This document shows, one piece after another, positions 26,290 through 34,316 of a stretch of DNA of 64,000 nucleotides. Position numbers and translations under genes: made by a program. The notes beneath the pieces are model-generated. The model was not told where the DNA came from. It was given only the letters and a program-made list of their open reading frames with translations, and ran no database searches. The stretch comes from Arsukibacterium sp. (GTDB taxonomy: Bacteria > Pseudomonadota > Gammaproteobacteria > Enterobacterales > Alteromonadaceae): contig NZ_JAGYIM010000009.1 of NCBI RefSeq assembly GCF_018402695.1, positions 418,493-482,492 of the forward strand, in the 5' to 3' direction. Every line of letters starts with the position of its first letter. The stretch's first letter is position 1.

Positions 26290-27516
26290 ATGGCAACGCT
26301 CCGAATAAAACTGGCTTTACTGCTCACCTACTTTGTTTTTGCAATACTGCTGAACAGTGTCGGTACCGTAATTTTGCAGGTGATCCATACCTATCAGATC
26401 AGCAAAGAAGCAGCCAGCGTGTTGGAGGGCTTTAAAGATATCCCGATTGCTATAGTGTCATTTCTAATTGCGGCCTGGCTGCCGCGGCTGGGCTATAAAA
26501 ATGCCATGGTTATTGGGGTTAGTCTGGTTACTCTGGCCTGTCTGGCGATGCCGCTCCTGCCCGCTTTCCTTACTACTAAATTGCTGTTTTTAACCGTGGG
26601 GGCCAGTTTTGCCTTAGTAAAAGTATCAGTCTATGCCAGCATAGGGGTGGTGACCCGCAGTAATGCCGAGCACGCGTCGTTACTGAATTTTATCGAAGGC
26701 TTTTTTATGCTGGGGGTACTTAGCGGCTACTGGGTATTTGCCGCCTTTATGGACCCAACCGCACCGCAATCCGCCGACTGGCTGCAGGTATACTGGTGGC
26801 TGGCCGGCTTATCGGCACTGAACCTGTTGTTGTTGCTCAGCACCCGTTTTCCAGTACTCGACCTGCCGAAAGTAAGCCATGCCGCCCAGGATTTTCTGGC
26901 GATGCTTAAACTGGTATACCGGCCGCTGGTGTTTGTGTTTGTGGTATCGGCCTTTTTGTATGTGTTGATTGAGCAGGGCATTGGTAGCTGGTTACCTACC
27001 TTTAATAACGAGGTGCTCAGCCTGCCTAATCAGTTAAGTGTGCAGCTGACCAGTATTTTTGCGGCCAGTTTAGCGCTGGGCCGGCTGGCCGCCGGAGTTG
27101 TATTAAAGCATGTCAGCTGGTACTGGCTGTTAAACACCTGTCTGGCCTGTATGGCAGCGCTGATTCTGCTGACGCTGCCACTGACCCATAACGTGCAGGT
27201 GGCCGCCGATGTCAGTTTATTCAGCGCACCATTGGCCGCTTATTTATTTCCGTTAATCGGCCTGTTTATGGCGCCGATTTACCCGGTTATAAATTCGGTG
27301 ATTTTAAGTGCGCTACCGAAAGTGCAGCATGCCCCAATGACTGGCCTGATTGTGGTTTTTTCAGCATTAGGCGGCACTACCGGCTCTATTATCACCGGTT
27401 ATACTTTTGCCAGCTTCAGTGGCCAGACTGCGTTTTATTTATCGTTGTTACCATTAAGCTTGCTGGTATTGTCGGTAGGCTTGCTGCGTCAGCAAAGTAA
27501 ATTAACTAATGGCTAA
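26290..27516 (+). CDS. MFS sugar transporter of the alpha-glucoside locus
   Basis: The 408-aa inner-membrane protein has 12 predicted helices, a central loop near residues 195-205, and the recurrent Gly patterns of the major facilitator superfamily (for example SLALGRLAAGVVLK). It is distinct from the sugar-porter gene downstream. FEGF-like and GLFMAPIYPVINSVILS motifs recall the FHS (fucose-galactose-glucose:H+) branch. Its start is preceded by an A-rich Shine-Dalgarno (GAAAAGAG). It shares an operator with the GH65 gene, so uptake of the oligosaccharide delivered by the TonB receptor is the inferred role. Confidence 0.82.
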   Translation: MATLRIKLALLLTYFVFAILLNSVGTVILQVIHTYQISKEAASVLEGFKDIPIAIVSFLIAAWLPRLGYKNAMVIGVSLVTLACLAMPLLPAFLTTKLLFLTVGASFALVKVSVYASIGVVTRSNAEHASLLNFIEGFFMLGVLSGYWVFAAFMDPTAPQSADWLQVYWWLAGLSALNLLLLLSTRFPVLDLPKVSHAAQDFLAMLKLVYRPLVFVFVVSAFLYVLIEQGIGSWLPTFNNEVLSLPNQLSVQLTSIFAASLALGRLAAGVVLKHVSWYWLLNTCLACMAALILLTLPLTHNVQVAADVSLFSAPLAAYLFPLIGLFMAPIYPVINSVILSALPKVQHAPMTGLIVVFSALGGTTGSIITGYTFASFSGQTAFYLSLLPLSLLVLSVGLLRQQSKLTNG

Positions 27517-27576
27517 ATGGTGCTATGGTCATCGCTTTGCTACAGTAAATTATCATTATTTGCAGCAGAGCCTCGG

Positions 27577-28980
27577 ATGAATAACCAACCATTGGTAAGA
27601 GTAACCCTGATTTCGCTGGCCGCCGCCCTTGGCGGCTTTTTATTTGGTTTTGACAGCGGGGTTATTAACGGTACTGTTAGTGCGCTGCAGCTGGCGTTCA
27701 ACTCTACAGCTGTCGGCACGGGGTTTAACGTTGCCTCTATGTTACTTGGCTGTGCGATAGGGGCTTTTTTTGCCGGTACGCTCGCCGACAAAGCGGGCCG
27801 GCGGCCGGTGCTACTGATAACGGCGTTGCTGTTTATAGTAAGTGCCTGGGGCTCCGGGATTGCCGGTAGCTCGGCCGAGTTTGTGTTATTCCGGGTGCTG
27901 GGCGGCCTGGCGGTAGGTGCTGCCAGTATTCTGGTGCCGGCTTATATTGGCGAAATTGCTCCGGCGTCGCTGCGCGGCCGCTTAATTTCTCTGCAGCAAC
28001 TGATGATCGTGCTGGGACTGTTTTTTGCGTTCTTAAGTAACTACCTGATCGCCAATGCCGCTGGTAGCGCTATTGCCCCGTTCTGGGCAAATTTTAACGC
28101 CTGGCAATGGATGTTCTGGGTCGAAATTATTCCGGCCAGTTTGTTTTTTATCTGCTTATTACTGGTGCCTGAATCGCCCCGTTATCTGGTGGCCGCGGGC
28201 AAGCCTCAGCAGGCCGCAGCGGTGTTACAGACACTGACACCGGCAGACAATGCTGAGGCTAAAGTGGCAGATATTCAGTCAACGCTGGTGGCTGAGCGTA
28301 AACCAGCGCTGCGTGACTTGCTAACCCGCAGTGGTAAATTACAGCCCATCGTCTGGGTGGGGATAATGTTAGCCGTTTTACAACAATTTACCGGGATCAA
28401 TGTGGTGTTTTACTATGGTGCCACCTTGTGGCAGGCGGCGGGGTTTAACGAAGCCGATGCGCTGGCCGTAAATGTGATAGGGGGTGCAGTTAATATCAGC
28501 TTTACGCTACTGGCAATAGCACTGGTTGATAAAGTTGGCCGCAAACAGTTGCTACTGATTGGGTCGCTCGGTCAGGCACTGATGCTGACAACATTAGCGG
28601 CTATTTTTGCTACGTCCGAACTAACCGCAGCTGGTAATTTGCGGCTCGATGGCAATATGGGGATATATGCGCTGCTGGCAGCCAATGGCTATATTGCTTT
28701 TTTTGCTACGACCTGGGGCCCGGTGGTATGGGTTATGCTGGGGGAAATGTTTCCCAATCAGGTGCGAGGGGCCGCCCTTGCGGTTTGCGGCATTTTGCAC
28801 TGGTTATCTAACTTTACTATAACCATGAGTTTTCCGGTGTTGTTGGCGTCGTTCGGTCTGGGCTGGGCCTATGGTATGTACGCCGCCTTTAGTTTACTGG
28901 CGTTTTTTCTGGTAAAAAAGCTACTGCAGGAAACCCGCGGCCGTACTCTGGAGCAAATATCGCGCGATGCGATGCAATAG
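27577..28980 (+). CDS. MFS sugar porter (sugar:H+ symporter)
   Basis: The protein is about 467 aa. Signatures of the sugar porter family (XylE/GalP/GLUT) are present: LGGFLFGFDSGVINGTV in helix 1, the ADKAGRRPVLL loop, PESPRYLVAAGK after helix 6, QQFTGINVVFYYGATLW in helix 7, DKVGRKQLLL, and ETRGRTLEQI at the C terminus. It likely takes up glucose or a disaccharide with a proton. The ATG at 27,577 is chosen because the family begins about 12 residues before helix 1. It follows the first MFS gene after 60 bases, in the same LacI-controlled unit. Confidence 0.9.
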   Translation: MNNQPLVRVTLISLAAALGGFLFGFDSGVINGTVSALQLAFNSTAVGTGFNVASMLLGCAIGAFFAGTLADKAGRRPVLLITALLFIVSAWGSGIAGSSAEFVLFRVLGGLAVGAASILVPAYIGEIAPASLRGRLISLQQLMIVLGLFFAFLSNYLIANAAGSAIAPFWANFNAWQWMFWVEIIPASLFFICLLLVPESPRYLVAAGKPQQAAAVLQTLTPADNAEAKVADIQSTLVAERKPALRDLLTRSGKLQPIVWVGIMLAVLQQFTGINVVFYYGATLWQAAGFNEADALAVNVIGGAVNISFTLLAIALVDKVGRKQLLLIGSLGQALMLTTLAAIFATSELTAAGNLRLDGNMGIYALLAANGYIAFFATTWGPVVWVMLGEMFPNQVRGAALAVCGILHWLSNFTITMSFPVLLASFGLGWAYGMYAAFSLLAFFLVKKLLQETRGRTLEQISRDAMQ

Positions 28981-29053
28981 CCGGTTAATCCGCTTAAAGC
29001 GTGCCGGTTCTGTGCTACACTTGCGCGCTTATTTCGGCTGTTAATTAAATTTA

Positions 29054-30418
29054 ATGGATCATCTGAACGCTATAGAAAAAAGAGCGGCGTTGGCGCTGGC
29101 GCTGGTGTTCTCTACCCGGATGCTGGGCCTGTTTATGTTGCTGCCGGTGTTTGCACTTTACGGCACTGAACTTATTGGCTACTCACCGCTGTGGATCGGT
29201 CTGGCTATTGGTGCCTATGGCCTGACGCAAGCTATCCTGCAAATTCCGTTTGGCTGGTTGTCCGACCGGATTGGCCGGCATAAAGTGATGCTACTGGGCC
29301 TGGCGTTATTTGCTGCAGGCTCAGTGGTGGCTGCATTGGCCGAGTCGGTTTATATGGTTACCTTGGGTCGGATTTTACAGGGTGCCGGTGCTATTGCCGG
29401 CGCAGTATTGGCGCTGGCCGCCGATTTGACCCGCGATGAGCAGCGCCCGAAAGTGATGGCCATTATCGGCGCCAGCATCGGCTTATCGTTTGCACTGGCA
29501 ATGATTGCCGGGCCGCTGCTGGCAAAATGGGCGGGCCTGAGCGGTGTATTCTGGTTTACCGCAGTACTGGCCTGCTGTGCCATGTTAATCGTCGCGTTTC
29601 TGGTACCGAAAAGCGTTAGTAAGGCACCAGCTGCCGAGACATTGGCGGTGCCGGCTACCTTGCTGAACATTGTCAGACATCGCCAGTTACTGCAGCTTGA
29701 TATTGGCGTATTGCTGCTACATTTAATGCTAACGGCGATGTTTGTTGCCCTGCCGATATTGCTTAGCCAGTATCAGCTGGCCGCCGATCAGCATTGGCAG
29801 GTGTACTTACCGGTGCTGCTTGCCTCCTTTGTGCTGATGGTGCCAATGATGATCATTGCCATGCGCCGCCAGCAGGAAAAAGGCTATTTTCTGGTTGCGA
29901 TTAGTTTGCTGGTTCTTGCCATGTTGCTGGCCTTTCTGGCTACAGATTTATGGTGGCTGATTACCGCCCTGTTATTATTTTTTACCGGCTTTAATTTTTT
30001 AGAGGCGAGTTTACCGGCAATGGTTTCACGAGTAGCGCCTGCCGGACAGCGCGGCAGCGCTATGGGCATTTATTCCAGCAGCCAGTTTTTTGGTGCCTTT
30101 GCCGGCGGCATAATCGGCGGTATGGTAGCTGAGCAATTTAGTTACCCAATGGTGTTTGCCGTGCTGGCCGGTATTGGTTTAATATGGCTGCTTATTGCCC
30201 GAACCATGTTGGTGCCTGCCCGGGCCCAGCGCTTGTCGCTGGCGGTGCAGGTAACATCAGAGCAGGATGCCAGCGCACTGGCCGGCCGGTTGGCGGCACT
30301 TACCGGTGTGCAGGAAGTCACTATTTTACTGGCCGAACAGCGCTGTTATTTAAAGGTCAGTTCGCAACAATTTGATCTGGCACAGGCCAGATCTTTGGTT
30401 GGCGCAGGCCAACCCTAA
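29054..30418 (+). CDS. YajR-like MFS transporter with C-terminal YAM domain
   Basis: The 454-aa protein has 12 membrane helices with motif [15 protein letters not shown] after helix 2. A roughly 65-residue soluble C-terminal domain (from about [20 protein letters not shown]) has the ferredoxin-like YAM pattern of E. coli YajR. The role is proposed to be drug or metabolite efflux; the substrate is unknown. It ends 19 bases before the ssb start, so it may be co-transcribed with ssb. In related genomes this pair commonly lies beside uvrA, which suggests the sugar locus was inserted between. Confidence 0.85.
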   Translation: MDHLNAIEKRAALALALVFSTRMLGLFMLLPVFALYGTELIGYSPLWIGLAIGAYGLTQAILQIPFGWLSDRIGRHKVMLLGLALFAAGSVVAALAESVYMVTLGRILQGAGAIAGAVLALAADLTRDEQRPKVMAIIGASIGLSFALAMIAGPLLAKWAGLSGVFWFTAVLACCAMLIVAFLVPKSVSKAPAAETLAVPATLLNIVRHRQLLQLDIGVLLLHLMLTAMFVALPILLSQYQLAADQHWQVYLPVLLASFVLMVPMMIIAMRRQQEKGYFLVAISLLVLAMLLAFLATDLWWLITALLLFFTGFNFLEASLPAMVSRVAPAGQRGSAMGIYSSSQFFGAFAGGIIGGMVAEQFSYPMVFAVLAGIGLIWLLIARTMLVPARAQRLSLAVQVTSEQDASALAGRLAALTGVQEVTILLAEQRCYLKVSSQQFDLAQARSLVGAGQP

Positions 30419-30437
30419 TTTTTTCAGGAGAAATCGC

Positions 30438-31034
30438 ATGGCGCGTGGAATTAACAAAGTAATCTTAATTGGCAATCTGGGCGCTGACCCGGAAGTGCGT
30501 TACATGCCACAGGGCGGCGCTGTTGCTAATATGACCCTGGCAACCTCAGAGAGCTGGACCGACAAAAATACCAACGAAAAAAAAGAGCAAACCGAATGGC
30601 ACCGGGTGGTGATTTATCAGCGTCTGGCTGAAATTGCCGGTGAATACCTGCGTAAAGGTAGTAAGGTTTATATTGAAGGTAAGCTGAAAACCCGCAAGTG
30701 GACCGACAAAGACGGCGTAGAGCGGTATACCACTGAAATCGTCGCCAACGAGCTGCAAATGCTGGATGGCCGGGGTGATGGTCAGCAGCAGGGCGGCGGC
30801 ATGGGTGGCGGCCAGCAGGGTGGTTACCAGCGTCCGGCACAACAACCTGCTCAGCAAGGTGGCGGCTATCAGCAACCACAGCAAGGTGGTGGCTATCAGC
30901 AGCCTGCTCAGAACGCACCACAGCAGGGTGGTTATCAGAAGCCGGCGCAGCAGGGGGGCAACCAGCCTGCTCAGGGCCAACAACGGCCCCCCATGGAACC
31001 ACCTATCGACTTTGATGACGATATCCCGTTCTGA
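30438..31034 (+). CDS. ssb: Single-stranded DNA-binding protein
   Basis: The 198-aa SSB has the OB fold at about residues 1-112. It starts [20 protein letters not shown] and contains [20 protein letters not shown] and [17 protein letters not shown] Gln/Gly/Pro-rich linker has repeated QQGGGYQQP-type units, and the conserved acidic interaction tip is [11 protein letters not shown]. The ATG at 30,438 follows AGGAGA; upstream in-frame codons belong to the preceding gene. The element described below begins only a few bases past the stop codon, so the coding sequence and tip are intact. Confidence 0.97.
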   Translation: MARGINKVILIGNLGADPEVRYMPQGGAVANMTLATSESWTDKNTNEKKEQTEWHRVVIYQRLAEIAGEYLRKGSKVYIEGKLKTRKWTDKDGVERYTTEIVANELQMLDGRGDGQQQGGGMGGGQQGGYQRPAQQPAQQGGGYQQPQQGGGYQQPAQNAPQQGGYQKPAQQGGNQPAQGQQRPPMEPPIDFDDDIPF

Positions 31035-31037
31035 CCT

Positions 31038-31080
31038 AACACTTTCTATTTTGTAAAGACAAAGTGTAAAGTAGTCGAAA
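31038..31080 (+). repeat. Junction direct repeat, copy 1
   Basis: AACACTTT, then TGTAAAGACAAAG, then GTAAAGTAGTCGAA, starting 4 bases after the ssb stop. It recurs with small changes at 31,164-31,202. The internal ACACTTT/AAAGTGT pair is also an inverted repeat. Its place between ssb and the first integrase suits a recombinase-binding or attachment region. Confidence 0.6.
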
Positions 31081-31081
31081 A

Positions 31082-31103
31082 AAGCCTCTTTAATTAGAGG
31101 CTT
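31082..31103. terminator. Hairpin after ssb, probable terminator
   Basis: AAGCCTCT and AGAGGCTT form an 8-bp stem with a TTAATT loop, with an A-run before and TTACTTCT after. It can stop ssb transcription or shield the element from read-through. It lies inside the element side of the junction if the boundary is at the direct repeat. Confidence 0.6.
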
Positions 31104-31163
31104 ACTTCTAAAAAGGGGGTTGTTTACCTTTTGGGGAATTTGAATGCTTTTACAATAAATTCG

Positions 31164-31202
31164 AACACTTTAAAATGTAAAGACAAAGGTAAAGTTGTCG
31201 AA
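31164..31202 (+). repeat. Junction direct repeat, copy 2
   Basis: AACACTTT, TGTAAAGACAAAG, GTAAAGTTGTCGAA: the same blocks as 31,038-31,080 with one base deleted after AAAG and one substitution, offset by about 125 bp. It lies 140 bases upstream of the intA-like start, as expected for integrase arm or core sites. Confidence 0.6.
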
Positions 31203-31341
31203 TAGTGTCTACATACGCCTACCCTTTAAATAAAAACACTCGTTTTTAATCACAATAAAACCAATCGATTAGCAAAAAATGACGTCATAAATATTGGTGC
31301 TATACTTCGGTCAAGTCGTTAGGCTTTCGAGGAGTTTTGCT

Positions 31342-32535
31342 GTGGCCTATTCAGTTCGTCTTATCCAGGTTGAGTCGCATGGTGATCGTGAAGTTATCGT
31401 TTGTGACAGAGAAGGGTTGCCCCCTATTGACATCAATATGTACATCATTCGATTTCGTGGCCGCTCACACTTATATCGATTGAAGTTAGCTAGCACCATT
31501 ACGAAGATCCATCTGTGGGCATATGAGAGAAACATCGACATTACTGAGCGAATGAAAAGTGGTGAGTTCCTCGATTTCTTTGAGATGGAATCATTCAGAG
31601 AGTACCTGCGCCTTCGTGCCGATGCACCAACCGCCTCTCCTCAGACTATTGAACTTGCGCATAACACTTTCGTGGGTGCGGACACTTATCGCCAGCGAGC
31701 AAATCAGATCATCAGTTACCTCCAGTTTCTAGGTCATGTGTTCACCGGCACCCGAAAGCGAAGCGATCCTTATTCCAAGAATTTGAATACATTCCTTACA
31801 CATTTTGGTCAACTCTTGAAAGAGCATCAAGGCCTCAAGTATGCGAACCAGCGTTACGGACTCACAGAAGAGGCAGTTAATAAACTACTGTGGTGGGTCG
31901 ATCCAGGTAACCCGGAGAATCCATTTCAAGACAGAGTAAAACTACGTAACCAGCTTATCGTTCACATACTGTTGCTAACTGGTGTCAGGGAAGGTGAGTT
32001 ACTTTCGCTAAGGCCCGATGCGTTGATTCGAAAATCGTATGGTCATGCATTGAGGGTGACACAAAATACGACCCTAAATCTCGATCCGCGAGCTAACCCG
32101 CCAAATGTCAAAACATACGAGAGGGATATCCCTGTCAGTGAAAGGATTGCTCAGATGACGGACATCTACATCATGACTGAGCGTAAACAGCGAGGAAGGG
32201 AATCAGCAAAGGCGCCGCCTTACCTTTTCCTAAACTCTAACGTGTCGCCAAAGCCGATGACGAACAGGGGGATTACTCACCTTTGTGATCGGATCCGAGC
32301 GCTAGATCCAACAATGTTTAAATCACTTTTTCCTTACTTGTTGCGGCATACCTTTAATGATCTCCTGGTGCTAACCTCTGGCCTGGACGTAGACACTGAG
32401 GAGTTTAAAAATCTGCATCGGGAACTATGTGGATGGGCAATTGATAGCCGGCAGGGGATAAACTACACCAAACGATCAAGAGAATTTTTAGCTGCGCAGT
32501 ACTTGCAAAAAATTGAAATGCAGTTTATGTTCTAA
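31342..32535 (+). CDS. Tyrosine recombinase 1 (IntA-like)
   Basis: The protein is about 397 aa. The SAM-like core-binding region covers about 90-190. The C-terminal catalytic domain has the box I Arg in LLTGVREGELLSL, a Lys in PPNVKTYERDIPV, box II PYLLRHTFNDLL (Arg present, the usual first His replaced by Tyr), and LCGWAIDSRQGINY supplying Trp in place of the second His plus the nucleophile Tyr. It should cut and rejoin one strand pair at attachment sites. The GTG at 31,342 is chosen because GAGGAG at 31,329-31,334 is seven bases upstream. It is the first gene inside the element and closest to its left end, matching intA of SEs. Confidence 0.85.
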   Translation: MAYSVRLIQVESHGDREVIVCDREGLPPIDINMYIIRFRGRSHLYRLKLASTITKIHLWAYERNIDITERMKSGEFLDFFEMESFREYLRLRADAPTASPQTIELAHNTFVGADTYRQRANQIISYLQFLGHVFTGTRKRSDPYSKNLNTFLTHFGQLLKEHQGLKYANQRYGLTEEAVNKLLWWVDPGNPENPFQDRVKLRNQLIVHILLLTGVREGELLSLRPDALIRKSYGHALRVTQNTTLNLDPRANPPNVKTYERDIPVSERIAQMTDIYIMTERKQRGRESAKAPPYLFLNSNVSPKPMTNRGITHLCDRIRALDPTMFKSLFPYLLRHTFNDLLVLTSGLDVDTEEFKNLHRELCGWAIDSRQGINYTKRSREFLAAQYLQKIEMQFMF

Positions 32536-32646
32536 TTGTTATTTCTGACAGGAGCAGGAAATATCGTAAAAACCAACGCAATTCAGTGTAGGTTAGTTTA
32601 ATACTTTTTTGTAAGTAAAGCCCATTCAAGAAATGGTCACTTTTAC

Positions 32647-32660
32647 CTTACTTAGCCATT
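32647..32660 (-). repeat. Inverted repeat flanking the tfp-intB-srap block, left copy
   Basis: CTTACTTAGCCATT is the exact reverse complement of AATGGCTAAGTAAG at 36,996-37,009. The pair brackets the second to fourth recombination genes. It is in the 194-bp gap between the intA-like gene and the next gene, where a promoter is also expected. No role is established. Confidence 0.4.
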
Positions 32661-32707
32661 AAAACGAAGTACACCCGCAAGCCTTATGCAATAGGGAGGG
32701 GTATTTC

Positions 32708-32836
32708 ATGGCCAAAGAGGTAAGAGCCCATGACACAACCACGCCGCTCGCGTTTAAAATTCAACGCCGTTATCCCACCTTTAGAAAGACCTTTGTTCAA
32801 CAAAACGTCAATCAAAAGTCGTTCACGTCAGATTGA
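32708..32836 (+). other. Possible 42-codon leader reading frame overlapping the tfp start
   Basis: An ATG at 32,708 has a strong Shine-Dalgarno, GGGAGGGG at 32,694-32,701, seven bases away. It opens a 42-codon frame that ends TGA at 32,834-32,836, overlapping the downstream gene (ATG 32,730) in another frame. The downstream start has only a GAGGTAAG at a less typical position. Coupled or attenuated translation is possible. The peptide shows no domain. It may equally be chance. Confidence 0.25.
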
Positions 32837-34316
32837 TACATTAGGTGACGTTTGGCAGATAGGGGAAAGCGACGCTGTAACTCTCAATTGGTCGTTTCTC
32901 TCAAGATTACCAGAAGAGCTTACCAGCCAAGTTAAATATACATTCGAGTATTTCCTCTCTGGCCTCGCGCCAGATACGGTGAGCGGTTATTTTGACGTGC
33001 TCAAAAAATTCTTTAACTCAGTAGATGAGTGGGAATCAGACGAGAGCGTAGGTGATCAACTGAGTGAATACCTCTTTGATTACATCGCAACTCAGCGGAC
33101 TCAAAACGACGAGACAAGTCTGAGCTCCTTGCGCCACTGGTATACGCAATCACACCAATTAGCGTTATCGCTCTTTCAGCGTAAGACGTGCCAGGTTCTG
33201 TCAAAGTTGAAATTCAAAGGCAACATGAAAGGACAGGATGTACTCGCCTACATTGAAGGTCGCTCCCCTTTTCGGTCTGATGAACTCAGTAAGCTTAGAA
33301 AAGCGCTGACAGAGTGCTGTAGTCACATTACACCTTACGATCCGCTTTTTCCTAAACTGGTGGCAACCTGGATTTTTGTTGTCCTTGGTGTCAGGCCAAG
33401 GCAATTGATGTTGCTCATGACCTGTGATTTCGCTGTTAACATCGACAAATCCAATGGGCACAAAACTTATATGCTCAATGTTCCCTCGGTGAAAAAACGC
33501 TATACCTTACCCAGGCAGCGTTTTAAGCAAAGAGTGCTTCCGGCATTTCTCGGAGAGCTGATTGAGAAACAGATCTCCGCTCAGTACAGAGATCTGTTTT
33601 CTGATCGCAGCATCCTGACCCAGGATGATCAGCCTATTTTTCGCGGTACAAACGCCTCTGAACGAAAGGCCAAAAAGGTAACGTTTGAGCGTTTTGCTGC
33701 CTCACCGGGGAAGGACTATTTCGCCAAATTGCCCTCTGAGGTTATGGCGTTTATTGATGAAAAACGTGTTAAAGACGGGTTACCTGCGTTAGGTCTTAAG
33801 TTGACGCCGAGGCGACTTCGTAAAACCTTTGCCACTCACGCCGCGGCAATGGGAACGCCTTCCTATGCGCTGATGGAATTGCTGGACCACGATGATTTGC
33901 AGCATGTGATGGTTTACTACCAGTTGGGTGTGAGCTTTGCATTAAAGATCGATGCGGTTTACCAAAAACACTTCACGGATCACCTGGCTTACTTTGATGG
34001 GAAAATCACTCTGAAAGAGCTGGTTGAACGCAATAACGTGCGTACCGTGTTTGGCCCAGATTCACTGCGAAAGTTGGTTGGGATCGGCTTGTGTGCAAAG
34101 GGGGCTCCCTGCCGACTTCAGCCACCCTATTCTTGTTACGGTTGCAATAAGTTCGAAGCATCGAACGATGTCTCGGTCCACCAGGAGGTGCTTGTTGCGA
34201 TGCAAAACGAGATCAGGGAGAAGTTTGGTGACGATGCCCCACCCGGGTTCTACACCGTCACACACGTTAAAGCTTGTAGTGAATTAGTCGAGCGTCTGGA
34301 GGTGGGTCATGAGTAA
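32730..34316 (+). CDS. Tyrosine recombinase-fold protein 2 (Tfp-like)
   Basis: The 528-aa protein has a C-terminal half with a tyrosine-recombinase fold. It has the box I Arg in FVVLGVRPRQLMLLM, a Lys-rich SVKKRYTLPRQ hairpin, box II LTPRRLRKTFATHAAAMG (Arg kept, first His replaced by Arg), LLDHDDLQHVMVYYQ with His and Tyr. A Cys cluster near residues 455-476 (LCAKGAPCRL, then YSCYGCNKF) could be a zinc-binding knuckle. In SEs the gene at this position is called tfp, a recombinase-fold accessory; here most catalytic residues look present. It overlaps the next gene by 8 bases (ATGAGTAA). Confidence 0.78.
   Translation: MTQPRRSRLKFNAVIPPLERPLFNKTSIKSRSRQIDTLGDVWQIGESDAVTLNWSFLSRLPEELTSQVKYTFEYFLSGLAPDTVSGYFDVLKKFFNSVDEWESDESVGDQLSEYLFDYIATQRTQNDETSLSSLRHWYTQSHQLALSLFQRKTCQVLSKLKFKGNMKGQDVLAYIEGRSPFRSDELSKLRKALTECCSHITPYDPLFPKLVATWIFVVLGVRPRQLMLLMTCDFAVNIDKSNGHKTYMLNVPSVKKRYTLPRQRFKQRVLPAFLGELIEKQISAQYRDLFSDRSILTQDDQPIFRGTNASERKAKKVTFERFAASPGKDYFAKLPSEVMAFIDEKRVKDGLPALGLKLTPRRLRKTFATHAAAMGTPSYALMELLDHDDLQHVMVYYQLGVSFALKIDAVYQKHFTDHLAYFDGKITLKELVERNNVRTVFGPDSLRKLVGIGLCAKGAPCRLQPPYSCYGCNKFEASNDVSVHQEVLVAMQNEIREKFGDDAPPGFYTVTHVKACSELVERLEVGHE

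Noticed and set aside
30526-31002. Minus-strand frames across ssb
   Set aside because: They mirror the repetitive Gln/Gly linker of SSB and lack any domain.
31294-31341. Upstream TTG start for the first integrase
   Set aside because: The GTG at 31,342 has GAGGAG at ideal spacing; the 16-residue extension would include that site and is not family-like.
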